This document shows positions 42,077 to 50,951 of a stretch of DNA of 64,000 nt, piece by piece. Made by a program: the position numbers and the translations under genes. The first letter of the stretch is position 1, and every line of letters begins with the position of its first letter. Source of the stretch: an uncultured Rhodospirillaceae bacterium (GTDB taxonomy: Bacteria; Pseudomonadota; Alphaproteobacteria; Rhodospirillales; UBA2165). Location of the stretch: contig CAJWAR010000006.1 of NCBI GenBank assembly GCA_913020445.1, forward strand, positions 1 through 64,000, given 5' to 3'. The notes beneath the pieces were generated by a model. It was not told the DNA's origin. It did no database searches and saw nothing but the letters and a program-made list of their open reading frames with translations.

Positions 42077-43426
42077 TTGAGCTGGAATTCTGCCGATGAA
42101 ACGCGACCGACTAGCGGTCGCTGCCTCGTCCTTCATCCGTTATTGAAACTATCGAATGGCGGCCAAGCCGGTAACGGTGGAGCATTGCGCGACCCTGAAG
42201 GACGCTTGGAAGAAGCGACCCGGCTGGCCGAGGCAATCGAGCTGGAAATCGATCACGCTGAAATCGTCACCGTTAATCGGCCGAAGCCGGCTAGTTTGCT
42301 CGGTGGTGGCGCGGTCGAGAGATTGGCCGGCTATATCGCCCAGCATGATATTGAAGTGGTTGTGATGGATGCCGCTTTGACACCAGTGCAACAGCGCAAT
42401 CTTGAACAGGCGTGGAAGGCGAAAGTTATCGACCGAACCGGGCTTATCCTGGAAATTTTTGGCGCTCGCGCACGCACCAAGGAAGGCACCTTACAGGTTG
42501 AGCTGGCTGCGCTTAGTTATCAACGCTCTCGACTGGTACGATCCTGGACTCATTTAGAGCGTCAACGTGGCGGCTTTGGCTTTATGGGTGGCCCGGGCGA
42601 ACGCCAGATTGAAGCTGACCGCCGCATGATTGACGAGCGCATCACCAGCCTCAAGCATCAATTGAAAGACGTCCGGCGAACGCGTCGACTCCACCGCGAA
42701 GCCCGTCAACGTGTACCGTATCCAGTGGTCGCCCTCGTCGGCTATACGAACGCCGGCAAATCAACCTTATTTAATGCGCTCAGTGATGCCGACGTGATTT
42801 CGGAAGATCAGTTGTTCGCCACCTTGGACCCGACCATGCGAAGTATGAAGCTGCCGTCAGGCCGGGAAGCAATCCTGTCGGATACGGTCGGCTTTGTTTC
42901 TGATCTGCCGCATGAACTTGTTGAAGCGTTTCGGGCAACGCTTGAGGAAGTTCAGGAGGCTGATCTGTTGCTTCATATTCGTGATGTTTCACATCGCGAT
43001 ACCGCGGCCCAAAAAGAAGATGTCGATCAGGTACTCAAGAATTTAGGCGTTACCGAGGAAAGCAATTTTGCCTCGGCGGCACCGATACCTTTAATCGAAG
43101 TTCTCAATAAATCTGACCTATTATCGTCAGAAGATCGCAACATCCAAATCACACGCGCCAACCGGCACAACGACCAAATGGTTTTGGTCTCGGCAATTAG
43201 CGGCGCTGGTTTTGAGGTACTTTTAAAAGCGGTCGATGATCGACTGACGGCGCGGCGCCAAGAGGTAAAGTTAAAAGTAAGTTGGGAAGAGGGGGCTTTA
43301 TTGGCCTGGCTTTATGAACGCGGTGAAGTTATTGAGCGCCACGACAAGGAAGAATGGGTAGAGCTAAAAGTCAGGCTGGAACCTGAGGATATCGCCAGAT
43401 ACGAACAGAAGAAAATTACCCATTGA
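42077..43426 (+). CDS. hflX: GTPase HflX
   Basis: GFGFMGGPGERQIEADRRMI, VALVGYTNAGKSTLFNAL, SDTVGFVSDLPHELVEAFRATLEE. Confidence 0.97.
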   Translation: MSWNSADETRPTSGRCLVLHPLLKLSNGGQAGNGGALRDPEGRLEEATRLAEAIELEIDHAEIVTVNRPKPASLLGGGAVERLAGYIAQHDIEVVVMDAALTPVQQRNLEQAWKAKVIDRTGLILEIFGARARTKEGTLQVELAALSYQRSRLVRSWTHLERQRGGFGFMGGPGERQIEADRRMIDERITSLKHQLKDVRRTRRLHREARQRVPYPVVALVGYTNAGKSTLFNALSDADVISEDQLFATLDPTMRSMKLPSGREAILSDTVGFVSDLPHELVEAFRATLEEVQEADLLLHIRDVSHRDTAAQKEDVDQVLKNLGVTEESNFASAAPIPLIEVLNKSDLLSSEDRNIQITRANRHNDQMVLVSAISGAGFEVLLKAVDDRLTARRQEVKLKVSWEEGALLAWLYERGEVIERHDKEEWVELKVRLEPEDIARYEQKKITH

Positions 43427-43432
43427 GCAATT

Positions 43433-44527
43433 TTACTCAGGCGTACTCGTTGCATCCATCAGAAATTCTTTAAAGGTACTCAACAAAGCCATATCCAGCC
43501 CATCAGCCATTTCTGACATAATACCGAGCGCTTTATCCGGCTCCATGGCTGGCTTGTAAACCCGACGATCAGTTAAGGCGCTATAGATATCAACGATTGA
43601 GCCCATACGAGCCAAAGTGTTTAACTCACTGCCTTTGAGACCGAGCGGATAGCCAGAACCATCGAGTTTTTCATGATGTTGCAAAGCGATAATTTCCACA
43701 CCAATGGTGATATCATTCGCCTTACCGAATATTTCTTTGGTGTGATCGACGTGGGTTTTCATTATCTCGAATTCTTCAGCTTCAAGACGCGCCGGTTTGT
43801 TTAAAATTTCTTGCGGCACCAACCCTTTGCCGAGATCATGCATTAAGCCGCCAGATGACAAAGTGAGCAGCTCGTCTCCTTTCATGCCGACGGCATGGTC
43901 CAGCAAAGATAAATAAATCGCCACCCGAAGAGAATGAACATAGGTGTAATCATCATGCTGCTGAACTGCACTTAACAGACCAACCACCTGATCACTTTCA
44001 ACCGCTTCAACAAGCGGGCTACAACTTTTCTCAATATCATGAACTGGAATTGCCCCGCCGTCATGCATGACCTTAAATGTGTCTCTAAATATACCAACCG
44101 TTTCGGTAAGAACCTTTCGCTGAACCGTTGGCAATTTCTCCCAGGATTTCTCGACGCCGGCGTTTACGCTCGTGGATACTTTTTCAAGCAGTTGCTGCCG
44201 ATTTACCGGATTGAGTAAGTATTCAAAATCTACACCAAAATCAGATTCCTGAACGAGTTTTTCGGAATGTGATTCGATCAGTAATATTTTGGGTATGTTG
44301 TCAATGTACGAAATTTTTTTGGTGCGCCCGAGAAACGGCAAGCCACCAGTCGGTTTAACATTATTATCTACGATCAAGGCGTAATACGGATCATGTTGAA
44401 GTGCATCGATCGCATGGTCAGTGTCGGTAAAAATTTTAACTTCAAAATAGGTCGCCAATATCGATTGAACTTGGGCATTTAGCTCAGCGTTCGTTCCGAT
44501 AGCGGCGATGGGAGTTAAATTGGCCAT
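43433..44527 (-). CDS. HD-GYP domain response-regulator-like phosphodiesterase
   Basis: N-terminal receiver-like domain; LMHDLGKGLVPQEILNKP, LQHHEKLDGSGYPLGLKG. Confidence 0.88.
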   Translation of the reverse strand: MANLTPIAAIGTNAELNAQVQSILATYFEVKIFTDTDHAIDALQHDPYYALIVDNNVKPTGGLPFLGRTKKISYIDNIPKILLIESHSEKLVQESDFGVDFEYLLNPVNRQQLLEKVSTSVNAGVEKSWEKLPTVQRKVLTETVGIFRDTFKVMHDGGAIPVHDIEKSCSPLVEAVESDQVVGLLSAVQQHDDYTYVHSLRVAIYLSLLDHAVGMKGDELLTLSSGGLMHDLGKGLVPQEILNKPARLEAEEFEIMKTHVDHTKEIFGKANDITIGVEIIALQHHEKLDGSGYPLGLKGSELNTLARMGSIVDIYSALTDRRVYKPAMEPDKALGIMSEMADGLDMALLSTFKEFLMDATSTPE

Positions 44528-44693
44528 TATTTCCCGATCAAAAAATTCAATGTTTTACCTAAAAAACAAATGATTTATTCACTTAATAAGACTAAGAATA
44601 TTTAATATTTACACCCAGTTGATAATTAGTAAAACACATAATATGAGGCGTGAAATGCAATTTTTTTTAGGGTTTTCCGAAACTTCCTGATAT

Positions 44694-44705
44694 TCTACTA
44701 GTAGA
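44694..44705. promoter_or_regulatory. Perfect 12-bp palindrome TCTACTAGTAGA, candidate operator
   Basis: Read directly; 16 bp upstream of the ATG at 44722. Confidence 0.4.
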
Positions 44706-44721
44706 TATTAGGAGAATTGAG

Positions 44722-44991
44722 ATGGCCTCTTCAAGTGCGCAACAAAAATGGCGCTACAAAAATAAATTCGTTAAAAGCCAACTGAACATTATGGCACGCA
44801 AAAATATCCACGAATATCTTGATGAAATTGCCGAAACACACGGTTTGCGTGGCAAGGCCGAAGCTGTCACATTTGCCGTATATTTAACCATCGCTCTCCA
44901 GCAGCAAGGCGATTTCAATGACGAAGCAGATCGGCTCCATCAGATATTCACCGACAGCTATCACCGTGATCGTGATATCTACACTCCCTAA
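44722..44991 (+). CDS. Small possible ribbon-helix-helix protein
   Basis: VKSQLNIMARKNIHEYLDEIAETHGLRGKAEAVTFAVYLTIAL resembles an RHH strand-helix-helix; AGGAG upstream. Confidence 0.6.
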   Translation: MASSSAQQKWRYKNKFVKSQLNIMARKNIHEYLDEIAETHGLRGKAEAVTFAVYLTIALQQQGDFNDEADRLHQIFTDSYHRDRDIYTP

Positions 44992-45003
44992 CTGGATTCT
45001 TTA

Positions 45004-45798
45004 ATGCTGCCGGATAGACATAAAGTCGCGGATATCATTCGTGAAACCGCCAAAATCGAGATACTTCCGCTATTTCGCAAATTAAAAGATCACCAGATCG
45101 ACGATAAAGAATCGGGAGAAATTGTTACCGCAGCAGATATAAGAGCGGAAAAAAGGCTTGCTGCGGCATTACTAAAATTCGCCCCGGATAGTGTCACGGT
45201 CGGCGAAGAGGCAGTTTCAGACAATCCAGACATACTTAATCGATTATCGGGAGATCGCCCCGTCTGGGTGATCGATCCCTTGGATGGGACGAGAAATTTC
45301 GCCAATGGCAAGGAATGTTTTGCTATCATAATTGCTTATTGCCAGGATGGGTCGACGATTGCCGGCTGGATCTATGATCCGGTTAACGATTGTATGTATT
45401 ATGGCACCGCCGGGGAGGGAGCTTGGGCTAATGATCGCCGTCTGCGAATCCCGGCATCGCCTGATGTCAACAAAATGACCGGCTCGGTAAGTAAACGCCA
45501 CTTTGATCGTCTCAATAAACGCCGGCCTTCTCCCGATATCCCAGGTGATATGATTCGCTATCGGTGTGTCGGCAGGGAATACACTGATCTGGCCTTAGGC
45601 GAGTTGCATTTTGCTGAATACGGCATGTTAAAACCCTGGGACCATGCAGCGGGAATTTTAATCCACGCCGAGGCAGGGGGCTTTTCAGCTTATACTGAAG
45701 ATCAGACTCCGTACCGGCCAGGCCCGACGACACGCAAACATCTTCTCGCCGCCGCTAATTTAAATGAATGGCAGGTTTTGCGGGAACTTTTTATCTAA
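45004..45798 (+). CDS. Inositol monophosphatase family protein
   Basis: GEEAVSDN, WVIDPLDGTRNFANG, LKPWDHAAGILIHAEAGG. Confidence 0.93.
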   Translation: MLPDRHKVADIIRETAKIEILPLFRKLKDHQIDDKESGEIVTAADIRAEKRLAAALLKFAPDSVTVGEEAVSDNPDILNRLSGDRPVWVIDPLDGTRNFANGKECFAIIIAYCQDGSTIAGWIYDPVNDCMYYGTAGEGAWANDRRLRIPASPDVNKMTGSVSKRHFDRLNKRRPSPDIPGDMIRYRCVGREYTDLALGELHFAEYGMLKPWDHAAGILIHAEAGGFSAYTEDQTPYRPGPTTRKHLLAAANLNEWQVLRELFI

Positions 45799-45810
45799 GC
45801 GGTTGATTGG

Positions 45811-45966
45811 ATGTGTAAGGATCTCGATATTTCGCTCGCCGAATCTCGCGCCAACGGATCATCTTTGCCGGTCACCGAAATCGTCAATCAATACTACCGC
45901 GAAGTGCAGGAAATGGGTGGCGGACGTTGGGATACATCGAGCCTGATTCGACGACTTACCGGCTGA
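45811..45966 (+). pseudogene. C-terminal fragment of a 3-hydroxyisobutyrate dehydrogenase-family protein
   Basis: MCKDLDISLAESRANGSSLPVTEIVNQYYREVQEMGGGRWDTSSLIRRLTG*; matches the C-terminal helical region pattern (KDL..A...A...G..LP......Y......G.G..D.S.L...L). Not in the supplied ORF track. Confidence 0.6.
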
Positions 45967-46097
45967 AAAACCTATATTTTTCAGCGCGTTATGTGATTCA
46001 GAAATAATAACGCCAATATTCGTACGGGTTATCCACAACTAATAAATCACCCTCAGCTCTGCGAGATTGCCGCACCCAATAAAGCAAGGATTATTTG

Positions 46098-46517
46098 ATG
46101 TCAGATTGGCGATACGGTCGCTATTTTTTGCTTGAGGAAGATGTAAGATCGCTTTTTCAATGGCTAAATGAAAACATCGGTGGCGAATGGACCGTTGATG
46201 TTCTTGGTGTTTGCCCGAACGAAGACAAGCTTATTCTAAACGCTGTTTTTGGTTCTGAAAAAGATATCAGGCTTTTCCAGAAAGATTATATAGGTGATCA
46301 ATCCCGCTACGCTTCACTTTATAACAATCGCCGGAAGCCTGAATATAAGTGGCCGGAAAAAGTTGAAAGACGCAGTAGCAGTGAGCGACGGGCCGACAAG
46401 AATCGACGCAGCCCTAAACGGCAAGATTCACGCCGTCTTGAGGATATCGTTAAACGCGCTTTGATAAAAAAAAGAATGATCCGATCCGCCGACGTAGAAC
46501 AACTTAAAGCCAGTTAA
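46098..46517 (+). CDS. Hypothetical protein with Arg/Lys/Ser-rich C-terminal region
   Basis: WPEKVERRSSSERRADKNRRSPKRQDSRRLEDIVKRALIKKRMIR; no known family recognised. Confidence 0.6.
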   Translation: MSDWRYGRYFLLEEDVRSLFQWLNENIGGEWTVDVLGVCPNEDKLILNAVFGSEKDIRLFQKDYIGDQSRYASLYNNRRKPEYKWPEKVERRSSSERRADKNRRSPKRQDSRRLEDIVKRALIKKRMIRSADVEQLKAS

Positions 46518-47137
46518 CCACCTAGTGAGACAATCAGCAGCGGTGGTTTGTCGCGGATTGAATTCAGCCTCCAGCCATAGAATTTAACCGACCCTTCATT
46601 CCAGATTTTTTGCGCATTATGCGTCACAACCTCGGCGTCGGTTTTAATGCGGATAACACCTTGAACGGTGAGGCCCATCTGTTCCAGCCGCGCGGCATCC
46701 TGGCTTTTGATATATTTACCTCTGAGAGTGATGATCGCTTTTTTCTCATCATAGGTGATCGACAGCATGTTTTCATTGCGGCGGAAGAACATGACTTGGC
46801 GGGTTTTGATGATATCACCGCCTTTGCTCCAGTTAACTTTAAACGCTCCTTGCTTGAAGTAAGAAACCGACTTGGTTGATCGGTCGCGTTTAAAATCATT
46901 AATGACTGTTTGGACTTTCTCTTTAAGTTCGGGGCTATCGACTTTGAGTTTTTTACTGCGCATCTGCCGGTAAATATTGAGATCGACAATATAACCATCG
47001 AAGGAAATTTTATAGAGCCCGGTCCGGGACAGCTCCATTTCCGCATCGAAGCTGGCTGGCAGATAACAGCCCGAGAGAATCACGATGGCCGGCAATAATA
47101 TAGAAAATTTTCTAAACAGCATTTTGCAGCGCTTCAT
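46514..47137 (-). CDS. Hypothetical lipoprotein
   Basis: Signal peptide with lipobox IVILSGC; no known family recognised. Confidence 0.65.
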   Translation of the reverse strand: MKRCKMLFRKFSILLPAIVILSGCYLPASFDAEMELSRTGLYKISFDGYIVDLNIYRQMRSKKLKVDSPELKEKVQTVINDFKRDRSTKSVSYFKQGAFKVNWSKGGDIIKTRQVMFFRRNENMLSITYDEKKAIITLRGKYIKSQDAARLEQMGLTVQGVIRIKTDAEVVTHNAQKIWNEGSVKFYGWRLNSIRDKPPLLIVSLGG

Positions 47138-47200
47138 AGTTGTGGGTCAGCAATAAGTTAACATTATTATCAAGTTTATCAGGGCCTTCGTAAATGAGAA

Positions 47201-48010
47201 TTATGGTTTCTTTTTGGCCTGTTGCCACAAGGCTTCCATTTCTTCGAGCGACACATCTTCGAAGTCTTTGCCGGCGCTCGTCAATGCATCTTCAATATAG
47301 CTAAACCGGTCTTCGAATTTTACGTTGCCTTGGCGCAGCGCCGCTTCCGGATCGATACCTAATTTGCGTGCTAGATTAACGGCAGAAAACAGCACGTCAC
47401 CGAATTCATTGATCAGTAGCGCCTCATTCGGCTCAGACTTTTCCATTTCCGCCGAAAGCTCAGCGAGTTCCTCTTTTAATTTCTCAAAAGCGCCACCGGC
47501 ATCCGGCCAGTCAAAGCCGACACGGGCGGCGCGCTTTTGCAGTTTAAAAGCACGGAGCAGGGCGGGCAGGCCTTTCGCCACCCCAGCCAAAACGCGAGAG
47601 TCATCAGATCTCTCAGCCCGCTCTTTGGCCTTTTGCTCTTCCCAGGCCAGCGTCTGTTGCTGGGCATTCTCGACATCGGTTGAGCCAAATACATGGGGAT
47701 GACGGCGCACCATCTTATCACTGATCGCTTCAACCACATCATCGAAAGTGAAGGCATTATCCTCGGCCGCCATTTGGGTGTGATAGATTACCTGCAGGAG
47801 TAAATCACCGAGCTCGTCTTTGAGCGCCGCCATATCCTGATGATCGATGGCGTCGGCGACTTCGTAAGCCTCTTCGATCGTGTAGGGCGCGATGGTTTCA
47901 TAGGTTTGCTCGATATCCCACGGACAGCCGTCATCCGGGTCGCGCAACCGTTCCATGATATATTTCAACCGCTCGATACCGCGGAGATTTTTGGTGTTTA
48001 AATCATCCAT
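47201..48010 (-). CDS. mazG: Nucleoside triphosphate pyrophosphohydrolase MazG
   Basis: MERLRDPDDGCPWDIEQTYETIAPYTIEEAYEVADAI, DELGDLLLQVIYHTQMA. Confidence 0.96.
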   Translation of the reverse strand: MDDLNTKNLRGIERLKYIMERLRDPDDGCPWDIEQTYETIAPYTIEEAYEVADAIDHQDMAALKDELGDLLLQVIYHTQMAAEDNAFTFDDVVEAISDKMVRRHPHVFGSTDVENAQQQTLAWEEQKAKERAERSDDSRVLAGVAKGLPALLRAFKLQKRAARVGFDWPDAGGAFEKLKEELAELSAEMEKSEPNEALLINEFGDVLFSAVNLARKLGIDPEAALRQGNVKFEDRFSYIEDALTSAGKDFEDVSLEEMEALWQQAKKKP

Positions 48011-48108
48011 TTTTGGAATGTTTTTAGATTTCTGCCATTGTTATGCTACATAAGACTAAGTCTTAAAGTCATACACTAAAAAGCCCCACAACTGAACGAG
48101 GCATTCGC

Positions 48109-48756
48109 ATGTTTGGCAAATTAAAATCATTTGGCACCATCGGTATCATTATCACGATCGCCACCTTGACCGGTGCGGCGACGCTAAGCGAGACCGAAAC
48201 CGACGAAATTGTCGGCAGTGTTGTGCAAATCCAAGGATCTGCTATTGCGCTGCAGGATGCAACGCCGCGCATACTTAAAGCGCAATCCAAAATTTTTATG
48301 GGCGATGTGATCTCAACCGGCAAAGCCAGCCGGGTCGCCATTAAAATGATCGATGATGCCCAATTTAATCTCGGCGCCCGCACCAATTTCGTCGTTGAAG
48401 AATATTTCCTCAAACCCAAAGACAGCAATGCCGCCGTCCGGTTGTTATCGGGTGCGGTCGGTATCATCACCGGCAAGATCGCCTCACTGGACCGCCGTCC
48501 TTTTGTGCTTAAGACAGCAACCGCAACCATTGGCGTCCGCGGCACCACGTTCTGGGGTGGCGAGCTTGACGGCATCCTGCAATTTGCCTTGCTCAAAGGG
48601 AAGGGGATTGAGGTTTCCAACCGAGCCGGCAGCGTCGTTTTAACTGGGATCGGGCAGGGCACCTCGGTGAAAGATGAAAACACGGCACCGACGCCGCCGA
48701 AAATGTGGGGCCAAGGGAAGCTTGACCGGGCGGCGGCAATGACCAACCCGCGCTAA
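48109..48756 (+). CDS. FecR domain-containing periplasmic protein
   Basis: GSAIALQDATPRILKAQSKIFMGDVISTGKASRVAIKMIDDAQFNLGARTNFVVEEY...TATATIGVRGTTFW. Confidence 0.85.
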   Translation: MFGKLKSFGTIGIIITIATLTGAATLSETETDEIVGSVVQIQGSAIALQDATPRILKAQSKIFMGDVISTGKASRVAIKMIDDAQFNLGARTNFVVEEYFLKPKDSNAAVRLLSGAVGIITGKIASLDRRPFVLKTATATIGVRGTTFWGGELDGILQFALLKGKGIEVSNRAGSVVLTGIGQGTSVKDENTAPTPPKMWGQGKLDRAAAMTNPR

Positions 48757-48768
48757 ATTTTAATTAGT

Positions 48769-49509
48769 TCAAAATCCGCAAGGCGGGCAGAGTTTGCGCA
48801 AAGTTCCGTCATTCACCATGGCCAACAAGGCGTTGCTAAGTGGGGCATTTAGGGCCGCATGTTCTTTATGGATATACAAATAGGCAAAAGTCGATTCCAA
48901 CGGCGGTTCAAAAACCATGAGGGTGCGGTAGTTTTCTTTTTTCACCCATTGTCTGGCGAGGAACATCGGTACCAAGCCGACATCCGCACGACCCCGGGCC
49001 ACCATATCAAAAATATTCTTTATCTTTGGCACGCCCATTTTGTTATTAAATTTCGCCACGCGCCCGACGATAAATTTAGCGTCCCGAAAATAAACAATCG
49101 TGAGAGGTGCTAGTGAATTCCATCCAGACACCTTAAAATTTGCCGATTTTTGCGCGATTGCGACGACCGGTATGCGGAAAAGTGGCTGGGAAACAATGAT
49201 GGCATTGCCGGTCTTACCAGCGGGTTTTTTTGTCCGCAGAAATTGACCATCGATATTTCCCGCATTTAGTTCACGAACGCCGCGTACTGCCGGCAAACTG
49301 ATTAATTGTATCTTTCGGTCGATCCGTCGAAACGCCTCGAGTACCACCCGATCAAGAAAACCGTCATGATTTTTGGTCGACATCGGCGCTGGCGAATGCG
49401 TTGCGATAATCAGAGGGGGTTCGGCCCAAGCGTTGTTCAGTAATACTATATTGCTGATGAAAAGAAACAGAATGAACGCTGGTATTCTAAAAACCATTAA
49501 AATTGGCAT
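48769..49509 (-). CDS. Substrate-binding (ABC family 3-like) periplasmic protein, orphan
   Basis: Signal peptide; ...DGFLDRVVLEAFRRIDRKIQLISLPAVRGVRELNAGNIDG layout. Confidence 0.7.
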   Translation of the reverse strand: MPILMVFRIPAFILFLFISNIVLLNNAWAEPPLIIATHSPAPMSTKNHDGFLDRVVLEAFRRIDRKIQLISLPAVRGVRELNAGNIDGQFLRTKKPAGKTGNAIIVSQPLFRIPVVAIAQKSANFKVSGWNSLAPLTIVYFRDAKFIVGRVAKFNNKMGVPKIKNIFDMVARGRADVGLVPMFLARQWVKKENYRTLMVFEPPLESTFAYLYIHKEHAALNAPLSNALLAMVNDGTLRKLCPPCGF

Positions 49510-49673
49510 CCCTGCTATAAATCCCTATATCTTAAATTTGAGGAGAGTATTCTGATATTCAAGCTAATTTTGAATAAAATCGGATATTTATTTGAAAATT
49601 AAAGACTTATCTTGTTTAGTCGTGGGATAAATAAAGAACGCAGCATAAAAAATCAGAAGAATAGGGGGCTCTT

Positions 49674-50546
49674 ATGGGAATCGTTACGACAGTCGTTCTG
49701 CCACTCGCTTTGGCTTTCATTATGTTTACGCTCGGGCTCGGGCTTACGGTGGCGGATTTTGTCCGGGTCGCCAGCCAGCCCAAGGATTTTGTCGTCGGCT
49801 TGATTTCGCAAGTCATCCTCTTGCCGCTGGTTGGTTTCGCACTGCTGAACATTTGGCCGGGAATTGCCCCCGAAATAGCATTGGGCGTGATGATTATTGC
49901 CGCTGCCCCCGGGGGCGTGACGTCTAATATTCTGACCTCCTTTGCCAAGGGCGACGTTGCCTTGTCGATCTCGCTGACCGCCATTATCAGTCTCTTAAGC
50001 GTACTGACCATTCCGTTTATCGTCGTGTTTTCCTACGGCTATTTTGTCGGTGAGGGAACGACGGGTGATATTTCGATCGCCAGAACTGCGGTCAGCGTGT
50101 TCCTGATCGTCACGGTGCCGGTAATTTTCGGCCTCATTGTCCGCCGTTATGCCGAGAGCTTTGCGCTGCGTTTTGAAGGCATCGGCCAGAAAATCTCAGC
50201 CGTGTTGTTTGCCCTCGTGTTGCTGGGCGCAGTCGTGCAAGAGCGTAACAATATTGTCGAATTTTACGCCCAAGCCGGCGGCATTACCCTGGCGCTCAAC
50301 GTTATTATGCTGGCGCTGGCCTGGTTTTTGGCTCAGGTGTTCGGCTCAGGTATCAAGCAGCGCATCGCCATTTCAATCGAATGCGGGTTGCAAAACGGCA
50401 CTCTCGCCATCGCTGTCGCGACATTGCTGTTCGGCGGCGGCGCAACGGTGATCCCGGCGGCAACTTACAGCCTGACCATGTTCGCCACGGCTTTGATCTT
50501 TATCTGGTGGTTGCGGCGGTCCGTGGTGGCACGGGCGAGTATGTAG
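49674..50546 (+). CDS. Bile acid:sodium symporter (BASS) family transporter
   Basis: Multi-TM; FTLGLGLTVADFVRV, AAAPGGVTSNILTSFAKGDVALSISLTAI. Confidence 0.9.
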   Translation: MGIVTTVVLPLALAFIMFTLGLGLTVADFVRVASQPKDFVVGLISQVILLPLVGFALLNIWPGIAPEIALGVMIIAAAPGGVTSNILTSFAKGDVALSISLTAIISLLSVLTIPFIVVFSYGYFVGEGTTGDISIARTAVSVFLIVTVPVIFGLIVRRYAESFALRFEGIGQKISAVLFALVLLGAVVQERNNIVEFYAQAGGITLALNVIMLALAWFLAQVFGSGIKQRIAISIECGLQNGTLAIAVATLLFGGGATVIPAATYSLTMFATALIFIWWLRRSVVARASM

Positions 50547-50574
50547 CAGAGAGGAGGGGGGAGTAATAAAAACC

Positions 50575-50636
50575 TCGGGGACATCTTGTGGGCAGTTTTT
50601 ATCAGCTGCCACGCTCTCGACCAAGGTGTCCCCAAG
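50575..50636. repeat. REPIN-like inverted repeat unit 1
   Basis: CTCGGGGACATCTTGT ... CCAAGGTGTCCCCAAG arms with inner GGCAG/CTGCC hairpin. Confidence 0.65.
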
Positions 50637-50720
50637 CGCCGGATATGTTGGCACGAGGTTTCACCAAACCAAATATCGACGGTCCGATATTACGTTCAAA
50701 AGATGATAAGGCTGCTTAAA

Positions 50721-50778
50721 GGGGACACTTTGGTAACGGTCTCAGGTGCGAGATAGGTCCAGCCAAAAAAGTGTCCCC
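50721..50778. repeat. REPIN-like inverted repeat unit 2
   Basis: GGGGACACTTT ... AAAGTGTCCCC, 11-bp perfect arms. Confidence 0.7.
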
Positions 50779-50951
50779 ATAATAAGAGGGCAATCCACTT
50801 AAACAGTCCAAACATAATACGCACATATAATACAGATTGCCGCATAATGTATATTATGGAAAGTATGGGTGTTATGAGATAATTAGATTTAGTATCAATG
50901 TGTTACAGCGCGTTTATCGATAACTTTATAAATCATTATCCACAGAACTTC

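Noticed and set aside
45764-45946. 60-aa ORF in the supplied track at the HIBADH remnant
   Set aside because: Different frame from the recognisable HIBADH-like translation (45811-45966); likely spurious.
48069-48746. 225-aa minus-strand ORF
   Set aside because: Antisense to the FecR-domain gene; Ser/Pro/Met-rich translation typical of antisense frames.
46029-50944. Two perfect DnaA-box-like TTATCCACA sites (46029-46037 and 50936-50944)
   Set aside because: Only two isolated 9-mers nearly 5 kb apart, close to chance expectation in 64 kb; no clustering or replication-origin gene context.
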